Of a stretch of 64,000 nt of DNA, positions 46,367 through 54,109 are shown in pieces (position 1 is the first letter of the stretch; each line of letters starts with the position of its first letter). Both the position numbers and the translations under genes were made by a program. This DNA is from Deltaproteobacteria bacterium (GTDB lineage: Bacteria; Myxococcota; Kuafuiibacteriia; Kuafuiibacteriales; Kuafuiibacteriaceae). Below the pieces are notes generated by a model. It was not told where the DNA came from. It saw only the letters and a program-made list of their open reading frames with translations, and did no database searches. The stretch lies in NCBI GenBank assembly GCA_016703535.1, contig JADJBV010000001.1, forward strand, positions 3,896,001-3,960,000, read 5' to 3'.

Positions 46367-46807
46367 ATGCCCAAACGAAACGCTGACGGCATTTCGCTGC
46401 GCGTGTCGCTGACAGTTGTCGGCGGAATGGTTGCTTTCGCGTGCGCGGCCGACTCGACGCCGTTGGACGATGCTTGCTCCTCCTTGGGCAGTTGGGACGC
46501 CCCGGCCCCCGAGCTGATTGAGATCGACGAGGTCGACCGGCTGTACGGGCCTTCGTTCGCGCTCGCGGGCGATCAGCTCTACTACCCGTTGTCGGGTGTA
46601 CGGCGGCGAAATCTGACCACCGGAGATGACCAAGCGCTCGCCGGACCGCGGGCGGAAACGAGAGCATGGCGCATTCTTGACGCCGACGGATCTCGGCTGT
46701 TGTGGGCGGAGATTGGACCCAGCCTCGCGGTCTTCTTGCAGACCGCCGGAAGCGCTTCGCACCAACCACGAAAAACCCGCCAACCGTTCATAAAGGTGAA
46801 CCCATAG
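46367..46807 (+). pseudogene. Truncated lipoprotein (beta-propeller-like N-terminus)
   Basis: Signal SLTVVGGMVAFAC with lipobox Cys, then a Cys-rich start and propeller-like stretch (YGPSFALAGDQLYYPLSGVR, LDADGSRLLWAEIGPSLAVF). Such proteins usually continue for 300 or more residues, but here the frame ends after about 146 residues. The last 20 codons fall on the antisense of the immunity-sized gene at 46788. The 3' part was probably cut off by insertion of the toxin-tip module. Confidence 0.5.
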
Positions 46808-46994
46808 CCCTCACTCTGTATCGGTAAAGCGTACGTCCTTCACTTGCACGAATGACATCGATTCGAACGTCTTCGGGAGTCAGCAGTTCGGCCCAAGACG
46901 AATTCTCTCGTCGCCAATTGGCAAAGAGCGAGGCCGCTGAGTCTTCCTCGGTCGGTTCTACTATGGTCACCCAGTCTTGCTGTTCGTTCGCCAT
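46788..46994 (-). CDS. Small immunity-like protein next to the orphan toxin tip
   Basis: 68 residues (MANEQQDWVTIVEPTEEDSA onward), acidic and without signal. It lies 20 bp downstream of the metallopeptidase toxin tip on the same strand, the standard place for an immunity gene. Family unknown. Confidence 0.55.
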   Translation of the reverse strand: MANEQQDWVTIVEPTEEDSAASLFANWRRENSSWAELLTPEDVRIDVIRASEGRTLYRYRVRAMGSPL

Positions 46995-47014
46995 TGCGGC
47001 TCTACCCCTCTAAT

Positions 47015-47427
47015 TCACCGTATGAATGGACGCGCCGCTTGAGCGGCTGCCTCCGCAGAAGCTTCTGTGCTCACAGCACCAGTCCTTAACCAGCCTCGTA
47101 TGTGATTGAGTTCATGCGAGATTGTCTCAACAGCAGCACGCACGCTCGACAGCCCTGAATCAGTCAAGGTGAGCATGAATCGTCCATTTTCAGCGCGTAT
47201 AAGGTTGCCAGCTCCATCGAGACTGACGAAACCAAAGCCGAAGTCTCCGGCCTCATGCTGGAGTTGAAACATCCTGGTGTCTATGCCATGTCGGGCGGCC
47301 GTTGCTTCCGCTTCGGCGAGGCTTATGCCTGGGCCAGCGGCGTTTCCACTGCTGTAGACACGAGTTCCTCCCCCCCTTGCGGCTCGAGTGAGTCCACCCT
47401 TGCCGGCCTTGAGAACGGCTTGCTCAG
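47015..47427 (-). CDS. Orphan polymorphic-toxin tip with HELNH metallopeptidase motif
   Basis: A minus-strand frame with lower GC than its surroundings. From the N-side: VLKAGKGGLTRAARGGGTRV, EAEATAARHGIDTRMFQLQH, and near the end TISHELNHIRGW. HELNH fits the zincin HExxH zinc-binding motif, with a possible third ligand in STEASAE. There is no start codon of its own and no signal or RHS core: upstream it runs straight into antisense mcrB/mcrC DNA at 47427. It is therefore a displaced C-terminal toxin cassette, reactivated only by recombination behind a carrier. An immunity-sized gene follows. Confidence 0.65.
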
Positions 47428-47581
47428 CTGGCAGCTCGATCTGCGCCCGCTCCTGGAGGAGTACTTCTTCGGCGATCGGGAGGGCCTCGAGTCGGCCGAG
47501 GCCGAGTGGCGGCGGGCCCTCTTGGAGGCCGAAGACGAGACCCAAGAAGACGGCGACGAGGAGCCGCATGCAAGTCCTTGA
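47428..47581 (+). pseudogene. mcrB 3' remnant (copy 4)
   Basis: Begins at CTGGCAGCTCGATCTGCGCC (equivalent to 55699) immediately beside the toxin tip. It encodes only the last 50 residues (DLRPLLEEYFFGDREGLESA onward) and ends HASP. Confidence 0.75.
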
Positions 47582-48737
47582 GGGCGAGGCCGCCGAATAC
47601 GCGCCGGTCGACGAGGCCTTCTTGCGGCGCCGACTCGGGGGCCTCTTCGAGCGGCGGCAAGAGGGCTGGGCGATCACTCGGGTGGTCGGGCACCTCCAGC
47701 TCCCCTCGGGTGAGTTGCTCCGGATCCGCTCCGCCAAAGCCAGCGCCGCCTCAGTGTTGGCCTGGGCCGCCTACGTGGACCCGACCCTCGGCCCCCTCCA
47801 AGAGCTCCGGGCCCTCCCCGCCTCGTCCGACGAAGGCGACATCGGCGCCCTCCTCGGCCGCCTCTTCGTCGACGAACTCACCCGCGTGGCCCACGGCCAC
47901 GGCCTCACCCGCCGCTACCAACGCCAGGCCGTGCGCTCCGCGTCGATCCGCGGCCGCATCGACTTCGCCCGCTTGTCCCACGCCGGCGGCGATCTCTCCC
48001 GCACGCCCTGCGTCGCCTGGGAGCGAAGGCAACAGACCCCGCTCAACCAAACCCTGGCCGCCGCGGTCGATCGGGTGCAGCGGGACCCGGTCCTGCGCGC
48101 CGCCGCGGGCCCCCACCTCGAGTGGCTGCGGGGCCTCTTGGAAGGCGTCCGCCCCGCCGCCGCACCGGCCTTGCTCCGCGGCACCACCGTGCTCGATCGT
48201 CTCGAGGCGCCCTTCGAGGCTGCCCTCGCCCTCGCCCGCTTGTTGCTCCGGCGCACCTGCCGCGGTGAAGGCGATCGACACGAGGGCCTGGGGTTCCTCA
48301 TCAACTTGGAGCAACTCTTTGAGCGCACCATTGCCCGTGCCCTCGAGCACGCTGGCCTCACCCGACGGATCCAGGTGCCCGTGCCATATGTGCGGCTCGA
48401 TGCCCACGGCGGCTCGAGCGTTGGCGGGATGGCGGCGGACTACTATTGCCCCGACCTTCCGCGCGGGCCGTTGGTGATCGACGCCAAGTACAAGAGCGCG
48501 GTGTCCAGCGCCAACCTGCAGCAGATGGTCACCTACTGCTTCGTGCTGGGCGCGCGGCGGGGGGCTTTGGTGTTGCCGGGGGTGGAGGGGCGAGAGGCGG
48601 TGGCCTATCGGTTTTCGGCGGGGAACGGGGGCGGCGAGGTTCGGCTGGAGGTGGTGGGGTTGAGCACGGATGGGAGGTCGGTGAGCGCGTGGCGAGAGGC
48701 GGGGCAGCGGTTGGCGGAGCGGATCGCCGGGCTGTGA
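47568..48737 (+). CDS. mcrC: McrC-like restriction nuclease subunit (copy 4)
   Basis: 389 residues, start ATG at 47568 (the position is TTG in copies 1 and 6). Same 1170-bp length as the other intact copies. The nuclease core is present (AADYYCPD, VIDAKYK, QQMVTYCF). Some internal differences lie around residues 200-215 (RPAAAPALLRGTTVLDRLEA versus RPEPSQALLLGTTQLDRTES), so it is not a very recent exact copy. No adjacent mcrB motor. Confidence 0.85.
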   Translation: MQVLEGEAAEYAPVDEAFLRRRLGGLFERRQEGWAITRVVGHLQLPSGELLRIRSAKASAASVLAWAAYVDPTLGPLQELRALPASSDEGDIGALLGRLFVDELTRVAHGHGLTRRYQRQAVRSASIRGRIDFARLSHAGGDLSRTPCVAWERRQQTPLNQTLAAAVDRVQRDPVLRAAAGPHLEWLRGLLEGVRPAAAPALLRGTTVLDRLEAPFEAALALARLLLRRTCRGEGDRHEGLGFLINLEQLFERTIARALEHAGLTRRIQVPVPYVRLDAHGGSSVGGMAADYYCPDLPRGPLVIDAKYKSAVSSANLQQMVTYCFVLGARRGALVLPGVEGREAVAYRFSAGNGGGEVRLEVVGLSTDGRSVSAWREAGQRLAERIAGL

Positions 48738-48925
48738 GGTGGGAGGCCGGGTGGGGTGGCTCGATGACCGAGGCGGGCCGATCCGCGCTGCGGACACCGG
48801 GATGCAACGGCGAGTTCATGGCCCGGGGGGGCGGACATCGCGAAACCTCCGTTCGGGCAGCCGCAGGCCGATTCGATGGACCGACGACAGTGCAAAACCT
48901 GCGCGGTAAGCGCTAGGATGCAGGC

Positions 48926-49156
48926 ATGGCCGTTCGTTTTGGGAAGTCGGTCGCCCGCAACGTCGTCGTCGTCGACGAAGGAGCCGAGCTGCCCGTCGGT
49001 AAGACCTTCGTGATCCTCGACGAGACCAACGAGGACCCGGTCAGCGTCGGCCCCGAGCTGGCGGCCGAGCTCGAGCGCCGCGTCGCGGAAGCACGGAGCG
49101 GCAACGTCATCACCCTGGAACAGCTCTGGGCCAAGCTCGACGCCGCCAAACCGTGA
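48926..49156 (+). CDS. Addiction-module antitoxin (copy 2)
   Basis: 76 residues, differing from the copy at 43093 at three positions only (for example VRFGKSVARNVVV versus VRFGKSVAHNVVV). Its partner toxin is deleted, so it is an orphan that may still neutralise a related toxin. Confidence 0.7.
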   Translation: MAVRFGKSVARNVVVVDEGAELPVGKTFVILDETNEDPVSVGPELAAELERRVAEARSGNVITLEQLWAKLDAAKP

Positions 49157-49425
49157 CCTCGCCTCTCTGACTTCTATTCGCGCGAAGTGCGGTCCGCGAG
49201 ATCAAGGCGGCCCACGAGTGGTGGGTCCAGAACCGCGACGAAGCGCCCGACTTGCTCCGCAACGAGATCGCTCGCGTCACCGCCGCTCTGACCGAGGCCC
49301 CGAGTATCGGTCGGCCCGTGGTGGAAGCGCGCCAATCCGGCGTCCGGTGCTTCCCGATGCGCCGCGTGCGGTACGAACTCTACTATCGGATCAGCGACGA
49401 AGAGGCACCAAGCCGCAGGTCTAAG
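49153..49425 (+). pseudogene. ParE/RelE-like toxin remnant (copy 2)
   Basis: Same DNA as the toxin at 43320 but missing one A in GCGCGAAGTGCGG and about 39 bp that encode the last strand (from ISDEE directly to the end of the gene). The frame is lost at both ends. No functional toxin. Confidence 0.7.
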
Positions 49426-49536
49426 TGGGAGAGGCCGCTGAATACGCGCCCGTCGGCGAGGCCTTCTTGCGGCGCCGACTCGGGGCCCCTTCGAGCGGCG
49501 GCAAGAGGGCTGGGCGATCACTCGGGTGGTCGGGCC
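49426..49536 (+). pseudogene. mcrC 5' fragment (copy 5)
   Basis: About 110 bp matching mcrC codons 5-40 (AEYAPVGEAFLRRRL, then a small deletion, then WAITRVVG). It ends about 40 bp before the stop of the glycosyltransferase gene. Confidence 0.7.
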
Positions 49537-49573
49537 CCCGTGCTCCACGCGGACTTCGACTGGCGCGGAGCCG

Positions 49574-50545
49574 TCAGATCGTATCGTCCGTGAGGACTTC
49601 GGGCGGCGTCGGAGGCGTGGGTTCGCCTCGAACCTTGGCGACGGCCAGGCTCAAGGCATGGCGGACCGCGTGGCGACGATGGGGCGCCAGAAGGTTGACC
49701 AGCATGGTCGCTGCAGCTTCGCCTGGCGTTCGGGTCGGGAAGGTGCTGCGCGTACTTTCGAGCAACGCCTTGACCCGCTCCAACTCCGCTCTCAACTCGC
49801 CCTCGGCGACCAGCTCCGCCTCGAACGCACTTCGATAGGCCTTCAACTGACGTTCGGCGAGTTGGACCTGATTCGCCTGCTCACGGGAGTGCTGGCGGTA
49901 CTCGACGAGGGCTTCAGGGACATGGACAGGGAGGAAGCCTGCCTGGACCATGCGCACAAACAGGTCATGATCCTCGGCCCGTTCGCTGGGTCGAAAGCCA
50001 CCCGCGGCGTCGTACGCGGTGCGGCGGAACATTGAGTTCCCGTCGATGAAGTTCTTGGATGGGAGCAAGGCAAGTGTTTCTGGGGTGGGATCCGAGAAGC
50101 GCCACGCGAACGTCCGACCCCCAGCAACTCGTTCGGCATCCACCTTCGCAGCCAGCTCTTCGGCGAGGGGCCCAAAGATCACCAGGTCGATATACGCTAC
50201 GCCCGCGGTGGGGTTGGCATCGAGGGTCGCCTTGCACCGACCGATGTAGTCGGGCTTCATTCGGTTGTCGGCGCCCAAGAACGACACGTAGTCCGTGGTC
50301 GTGAGGCCCACCGCCTTGGCGAAGGTGGGGACGATCCCGAGGTTCCGGTCGTTGTACACAACCCGAAGTCGGGCGCCGTAGCGCGCGGCCAGCGAATCGA
50401 GCACCGACCGGGAGTCATCGGTTGAGCCGTCATCGATGACCAACACGTCATCGGCCGGAACGTGCTGCTCGAAGACGCTGGCCACCGCCTCCCCAACGAA
50501 CTGGGCGTAGTTGTAGTTGGGAATGATGACCGCCGCCGTGGCCAT
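49574..50545 (-). CDS. Family 2 glycosyltransferase
   Basis: 323 residues. Typical GT2 start AAVIIPNYNYAQFVGEAVAS, then VLVIDDGSTDDS (nucleotide binding), FLGADNRM in the DxD-like position, GGFRPSERAEDHDLFVRM (the ED motif near the active site). A helical C-terminal tail follows. Probably adds a sugar to a polysaccharide or lipid carrier. Divergent from the membrane protein at 50638, which may be its partner. High-GC style like the left half of the window. Confidence 0.9.
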   Translation of the reverse strand: MATAAVIIPNYNYAQFVGEAVASVFEQHVPADDVLVIDDGSTDDSRSVLDSLAARYGARLRVVYNDRNLGIVPTFAKAVGLTTTDYVSFLGADNRMKPDYIGRCKATLDANPTAGVAYIDLVIFGPLAEELAAKVDAERVAGGRTFAWRFSDPTPETLALLPSKNFIDGNSMFRRTAYDAAGGFRPSERAEDHDLFVRMVQAGFLPVHVPEALVEYRQHSREQANQVQLAERQLKAYRSAFEAELVAEGELRAELERVKALLESTRSTFPTRTPGEAAATMLVNLLAPHRRHAVRHALSLAVAKVRGEPTPPTPPEVLTDDTI

Positions 50546-50637
50546 GGCTCTCCTCCCTACCCGACGGGGGAAGCACCGGCAAGCCGTCGGAATGGCCTCG
50601 ACCCTCGAGCGATGACGCGGTAGTCCGACCCACCCCC

Positions 50638-52146
50638 GTGGGCCATCTCAAGCAGTCGGCGCTCGTGTGGTTTTCGCGTCTCTCCCCTCTCCAGGAGGGC
50701 CTCCTCTTCGGCCTGGTCCTCGCCGGCACCGTCGGAGCGTATGGCGCCTTCGGCCCGGTGATCCCCATTGGGAGGGGCTTCGGATGGGACGGGGTGGTGT
50801 ATGGAAAGTTGGCGACGGACTTCTTCGGGTTCCTGGAGAAGCCAGGCCTCTCGCCGGAACGCGCCAGCCGTGTCCTGCCGAGCTTTGTGGTGTGGGCAGC
50901 CCTCGGCGTGGTCCGCCTTCAACGCACGGGCCCGGTGGTGCGGGGCGCGTTCGTGGCGCTGAACGCGCTGCTCACGGCGGGGGCGGCCGTAGTCTTCAAC
51001 GCGACCATGGTTCGGCTGGGGCTCAGCCGAGCTGCGCGCGGGATCGGTCTCACCGGCCTTTCCGTCAGCTTCATGGGGCTCGTGATGCCCGCCTACTACG
51101 CCCCGCTGACCGACACCTGCGGCCTCTTCTTGTCGTGCCTCGGGCTGTACGGCTTCGTGGCCCGGCAAACGGCGACCTTGACCATCACCAGCGCTGTCGC
51201 GGCCCTCTCCTGGCCCACCGCGAGCTACGCCTCCGTCCTTCTCGCGGGCTTTGGCCCTCCCGCTGGCCCCGGTTGGGCCTCACCAGACTTCGCCCGTAAG
51301 GCAAGCAGCGCAGCCGCCGGCTGCGCCTTTGTTGCCGTCGCCGTGGCGGGGGCACTGGCGGCCTGGAAGGGCTACACACCCACGCTCTACTACTACAACG
51401 CGACGCCACGCCTCGACGCGGCCTTGCCTCTCAGCATCTTGGTCGCGGCGATATATGTCGCCTTCGGCACCCGAGCCCTCGTCCGGGCAGCGCTCCTCGC
51501 GCCTCGGCCCCGTCCCGCCCCCCAGGCCCTGGGACCGGCGATCGTCCTGGTGATCCTCACGCTGGGGGCGTCCACGCTGGTCTCCCAACCCGGAAAGGGA
51601 TTCCTAGAGATGATGTTCGTGGGCGGCGACAACATCTTTGGCCGCGGCACCGTCGCGCCGGGCGTCTTCCTCGTCGCCCACGCCACCTACTTCGGACCGC
51701 TGGTGGTGTTGGCGACCTTCTATCGCGACCGCATGGCCCAGGCCGCCGCAGATCTTGGCTTCGGCGCCGTCCTCACGCTGATGGCTGGGCTCCTGCTCTC
51801 TCTTACGTCCGAGAGCCGCCACCTGATCGCGTTTTGGCCGCTCTTCGTCTTGCTCGTCGCCACGAGCATCCCTTCGGACACACGTTGGAGTTGGGCGGCG
51901 GGCTTCCTCGCGCTCTCCATCGCCTGGTCGAAGATCTGGCTCGTCCCACACACTTTCGACGCCGGGAAGCCGAGCGTCGTTCGCTACTTCGCCCACCAGG
52001 GCCCGTGGATGATTCGCGAAGCGTACATCCTCCAAGGTGTAGCCATGGTGCTGACCTGGCTCATCCTGCTTCGGGTGACGGCGACGATCTCGCGCAAGGC
52101 TCTAGGCCCGCCGTACCCACGGGAGGAGATTCGGGTCCGACGTTAG
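50638..52146 (+). CDS. Polytopic membrane protein, possibly GT-C-type glycosyltransferase
   Basis: 502 residues from a GTG at 50638. About 10-12 hydrophobic helices. An early loop has GRGFGWDGVVYGKLATDFFG, the place where GT-C enzymes carry acidic catalytic residues. No signal peptide beyond the first helix. The neighbour at 49574 is a GT2 enzyme, supporting a glycan role. The last 4 bp (TTAG) overlap the convergent gene. Confidence 0.7.
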   Translation: MGHLKQSALVWFSRLSPLQEGLLFGLVLAGTVGAYGAFGPVIPIGRGFGWDGVVYGKLATDFFGFLEKPGLSPERASRVLPSFVVWAALGVVRLQRTGPVVRGAFVALNALLTAGAAVVFNATMVRLGLSRAARGIGLTGLSVSFMGLVMPAYYAPLTDTCGLFLSCLGLYGFVARQTATLTITSAVAALSWPTASYASVLLAGFGPPAGPGWASPDFARKASSAAAGCAFVAVAVAGALAAWKGYTPTLYYYNATPRLDAALPLSILVAAIYVAFGTRALVRAALLAPRPRPAPQALGPAIVLVILTLGASTLVSQPGKGFLEMMFVGGDNIFGRGTVAPGVFLVAHATYFGPLVVLATFYRDRMAQAAADLGFGAVLTLMAGLLLSLTSESRHLIAFWPLFVLLVATSIPSDTRWSWAAGFLALSIAWSKIWLVPHTFDAGKPSVVRYFAHQGPWMIREAYILQGVAMVLTWLILLRVTATISRKALGPPYPREEIRVRR

Positions 52147-52649
52147 TCGAGAAATGCGGCCTCACACAGTGCTTCATTGTTGGCGCCCGAGCACGCGTGA
52201 TAGTAGTACCTAGAGATTCCGGAGTTCTCCGGAACAGTGCAGGAAAGCGTAAAGAATGGCCCTGTTTGAGTGGTGACCAGCTTGAGCGAAGACGTGGTAC
52301 CCGAACTCATCGTACCGCTTACCGCGGCTCCAGTCGAAACGCCATCATCATCGTAGGAGCCAACTGTACAAGTAATCGTCCCGGTACCATTTCTTACTAG
52401 ATCGACATGAACGTGCAACTCCCCAAATGGGTTGGTGCGGGCGGCTGACAGCGGACAGGAAATCGTCTTCACGCTGCCCCCGTCGCCAGTCACCCGTCGA
52501 AGAATGGGCCCTTCTGCCTGAAAGCTTGCCGCCGAGACCCCGAACCCGTTCTTGCAAGAGCTCCCCGCGAAACTGCCCGGTTCGGCGTCTGCCTCGAAGC
52601 CGAGGACAGCCGCAAAGGTGACTATAAAACTAATGGTCAAAGCACGCAT
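52143..52649 (-). CDS. Small secreted Cys protein (tandem family member 1)
   Basis: About 168 residues from the ATG at 52649 with signal MRALTISFIVTFAAVLGFEA. Motifs CKNGFGVSAASF, GDGGSVKTISCPL, ITCTVGSY and LSCTVPENSGI are shared with the next two genes. Probable two-disulfide beta-sandwich. Function unknown. Confidence 0.65.
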   Translation of the reverse strand: MRALTISFIVTFAAVLGFEADAEPGSFAGSSCKNGFGVSAASFQAEGPILRRVTGDGGSVKTISCPLSAARTNPFGELHVHVDLVRNGTGTITCTVGSYDDDGVSTGAAVSGTMSSGTTSSLKLVTTQTGPFFTLSCTVPENSGISRYYYHACSGANNEALCEAAFLD

Positions 52650-52689
52650 GAGTGGTGTCTCCGTAACAGACATCTTCAGCACAACGTCC

Positions 52690-53169
52690 CTAGTAGGCCC
52701 AGTACTCGAAGGAGTTGATATAAGCGCCTTCAGGCAAAGCGCAGTACAATACGTAGACAACGTTTGGATCTAACGGACTATCCAGAGCGAGACCGTAGTT
52801 TGTGCCGCTGCTGACGGATTCAGAGTCAAAGTATGCGACATTCTCGACGCCAAAGTTTGAATAGCCTCTGACGAAACAAGTAATCGTTCCCGCGGCTCTC
52901 GTCACCCAAACGTCGAAGGCCATTGTTGCAAGGGTAGGCGATGGGTCCTTTGGCTGCTCGATGGGGCAGATAGCCCATTTCACCGAACCGCCATCGGAGG
53001 TTCTGCGGTAAAGACGAGGACCTACCACATCGAAGCTGCCCGCGGATACACCGAAGTAGTTCTTGCACTCGGCCCCGTTGTGGCGGAAACCAAAGGTCTG
53101 CGCGGAAGCGTGCTCCGCGAATACCATACCTGCGCACGCCGTAAGGACCACCAAAACCTGTCGTTTCAT
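52690..53169 (-). CDS. Small secreted Cys protein (tandem family member 2)
   Basis: About 159 residues from the ATG at 53169; signal MKRQVLVVLTACAGMVFAEH. Motifs CKNYFGVSAGSF, SDGGSVKWAICPI, ITCFVRGY and LYCALPEGAYI align with its two neighbours. Confidence 0.65.
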   Translation of the reverse strand: MKRQVLVVLTACAGMVFAEHASAQTFGFRHNGAECKNYFGVSAGSFDVVGPRLYRRTSDGGSVKWAICPIEQPKDPSPTLATMAFDVWVTRAAGTITCFVRGYSNFGVENVAYFDSESVSSGTNYGLALDSPLDPNVVYVLYCALPEGAYINSFEYWAY

Positions 53170-53211
53170 TGCCACCTCCAACAATTGCTGCGAACGCACT
53201 TCAACGAGAGG

Positions 53212-53715
53212 CTAGATAAATAAGTACCCGAATTCGTAGCTGCTAATGTACGCGTTTTCGGGCAACGTACACAAGACTCCCAGCTGTGCCGTGCCTGCCG
53301 GAAACGCCACGTACTCGGGCGATTGAAGGTATAGAGGAATGTTGATCGATATAGCATCCGAATCGAGCACTGCGCCCCCAAGAAGCGCACCATGTGCACT
53401 GTAAGCACCAAGTTCGCAGGTCACCGTGCCGGTGGTTCGGGTCACAAGCATTCGAACAAAGAAGAACCTGAACGTTGTCTTGATATCGGTGGGAATAGGA
53501 CAATACACGGTTTTTATGCTGCCACCGTCGCCGCTCTTCCGCCTTAGTCCAACAGTATCGACATCGAAGCTCCCAGCCGAAGCGCCAAAAGCGTTCTTGC
53601 ACTCGTTCCCAAAACGCTCGTAGATGATCGGATCCGAGGCCTCGGCTGCGACGCTGACCATCATTGCGAACAAGAACGTCGAGGTCTTGGCAAGGGCGGC
53701 TCGGCCTAGCAGCAC
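53212..53715 (-). CDS. Small secreted Cys protein (tandem family member 3)
   Basis: A GTG at 53715 gives a good signal (VLLGRAALAKTSTFLFAMMV); the frame extends to an ATG at 53826 that adds a long polar lead. Motifs CKNAFGASAGSF, GDGGSIKTVYCPI, VTCELGAY and VLCTLPENAYI match its neighbours. No named family. Confidence 0.6.
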   Translation of the reverse strand: MLLGRAALAKTSTFLFAMMVSVAAEASDPIIYERFGNECKNAFGASAGSFDVDTVGLRRKSGDGGSIKTVYCPIPTDIKTTFRFFFVRMLVTRTTGTVTCELGAYSAHGALLGGAVLDSDAISINIPLYLQSPEYVAFPAGTAQLGVLCTLPENAYISSYEFGYLFI

Positions 53716-54109
53716 TGAAGGCAACCTAAGCGCCTCCGCCTGCGCGTGGCTTTGAGTGGTGGTTGCTTGAGATGGACTTCCTCTCATCTGTTTTGGCTGG
53801 CTACCATGGCAGGACATCCGGAACAAGGTGTGTGACAGGGCAAATAATTCGGGACACTAACTTGTCACCGATTTTGGATATACGTCTCAATGGGGCTGTA
53901 GCTCGGTCGCACCAGGATACCTGGTTCGTCTTGCAGATTTGAGAATAATTACCTCGAATCTTGGAGAGACCCCCTCCCGTGGTGGTTGCTGCGACGTCGT
54001 CTTCCGCATTCTGAATAGCGTCGTCGGCGCTCGGCTTAACTTAGCCGTTATCCTACCCGGCGGCGAGGACGAGGTCCCCGCCGCGACCGAGGTTCCCGGT
54101 GGAACGTGA

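Larger units (their letters stand above)
47428..49536. repeat. Segmental repeat unit, second copy
   Basis: Second occurrence of mcrB'-mcrC-TA-mcrC' (first at 41295-44138), same orientation. The 5' break inside mcrB is about 400 bp further downstream than in the first copy. Confidence 0.7.

Noticed and set aside
47428..47737. Minus-strand frame that fuses antisense mcrC DNA to the toxin tip as one protein
   Set aside because: The upstream part is the antisense of a conserved mcrB/mcrC copy and the same antisense frame exists at the other copies, so the fusion is not a real gene product.
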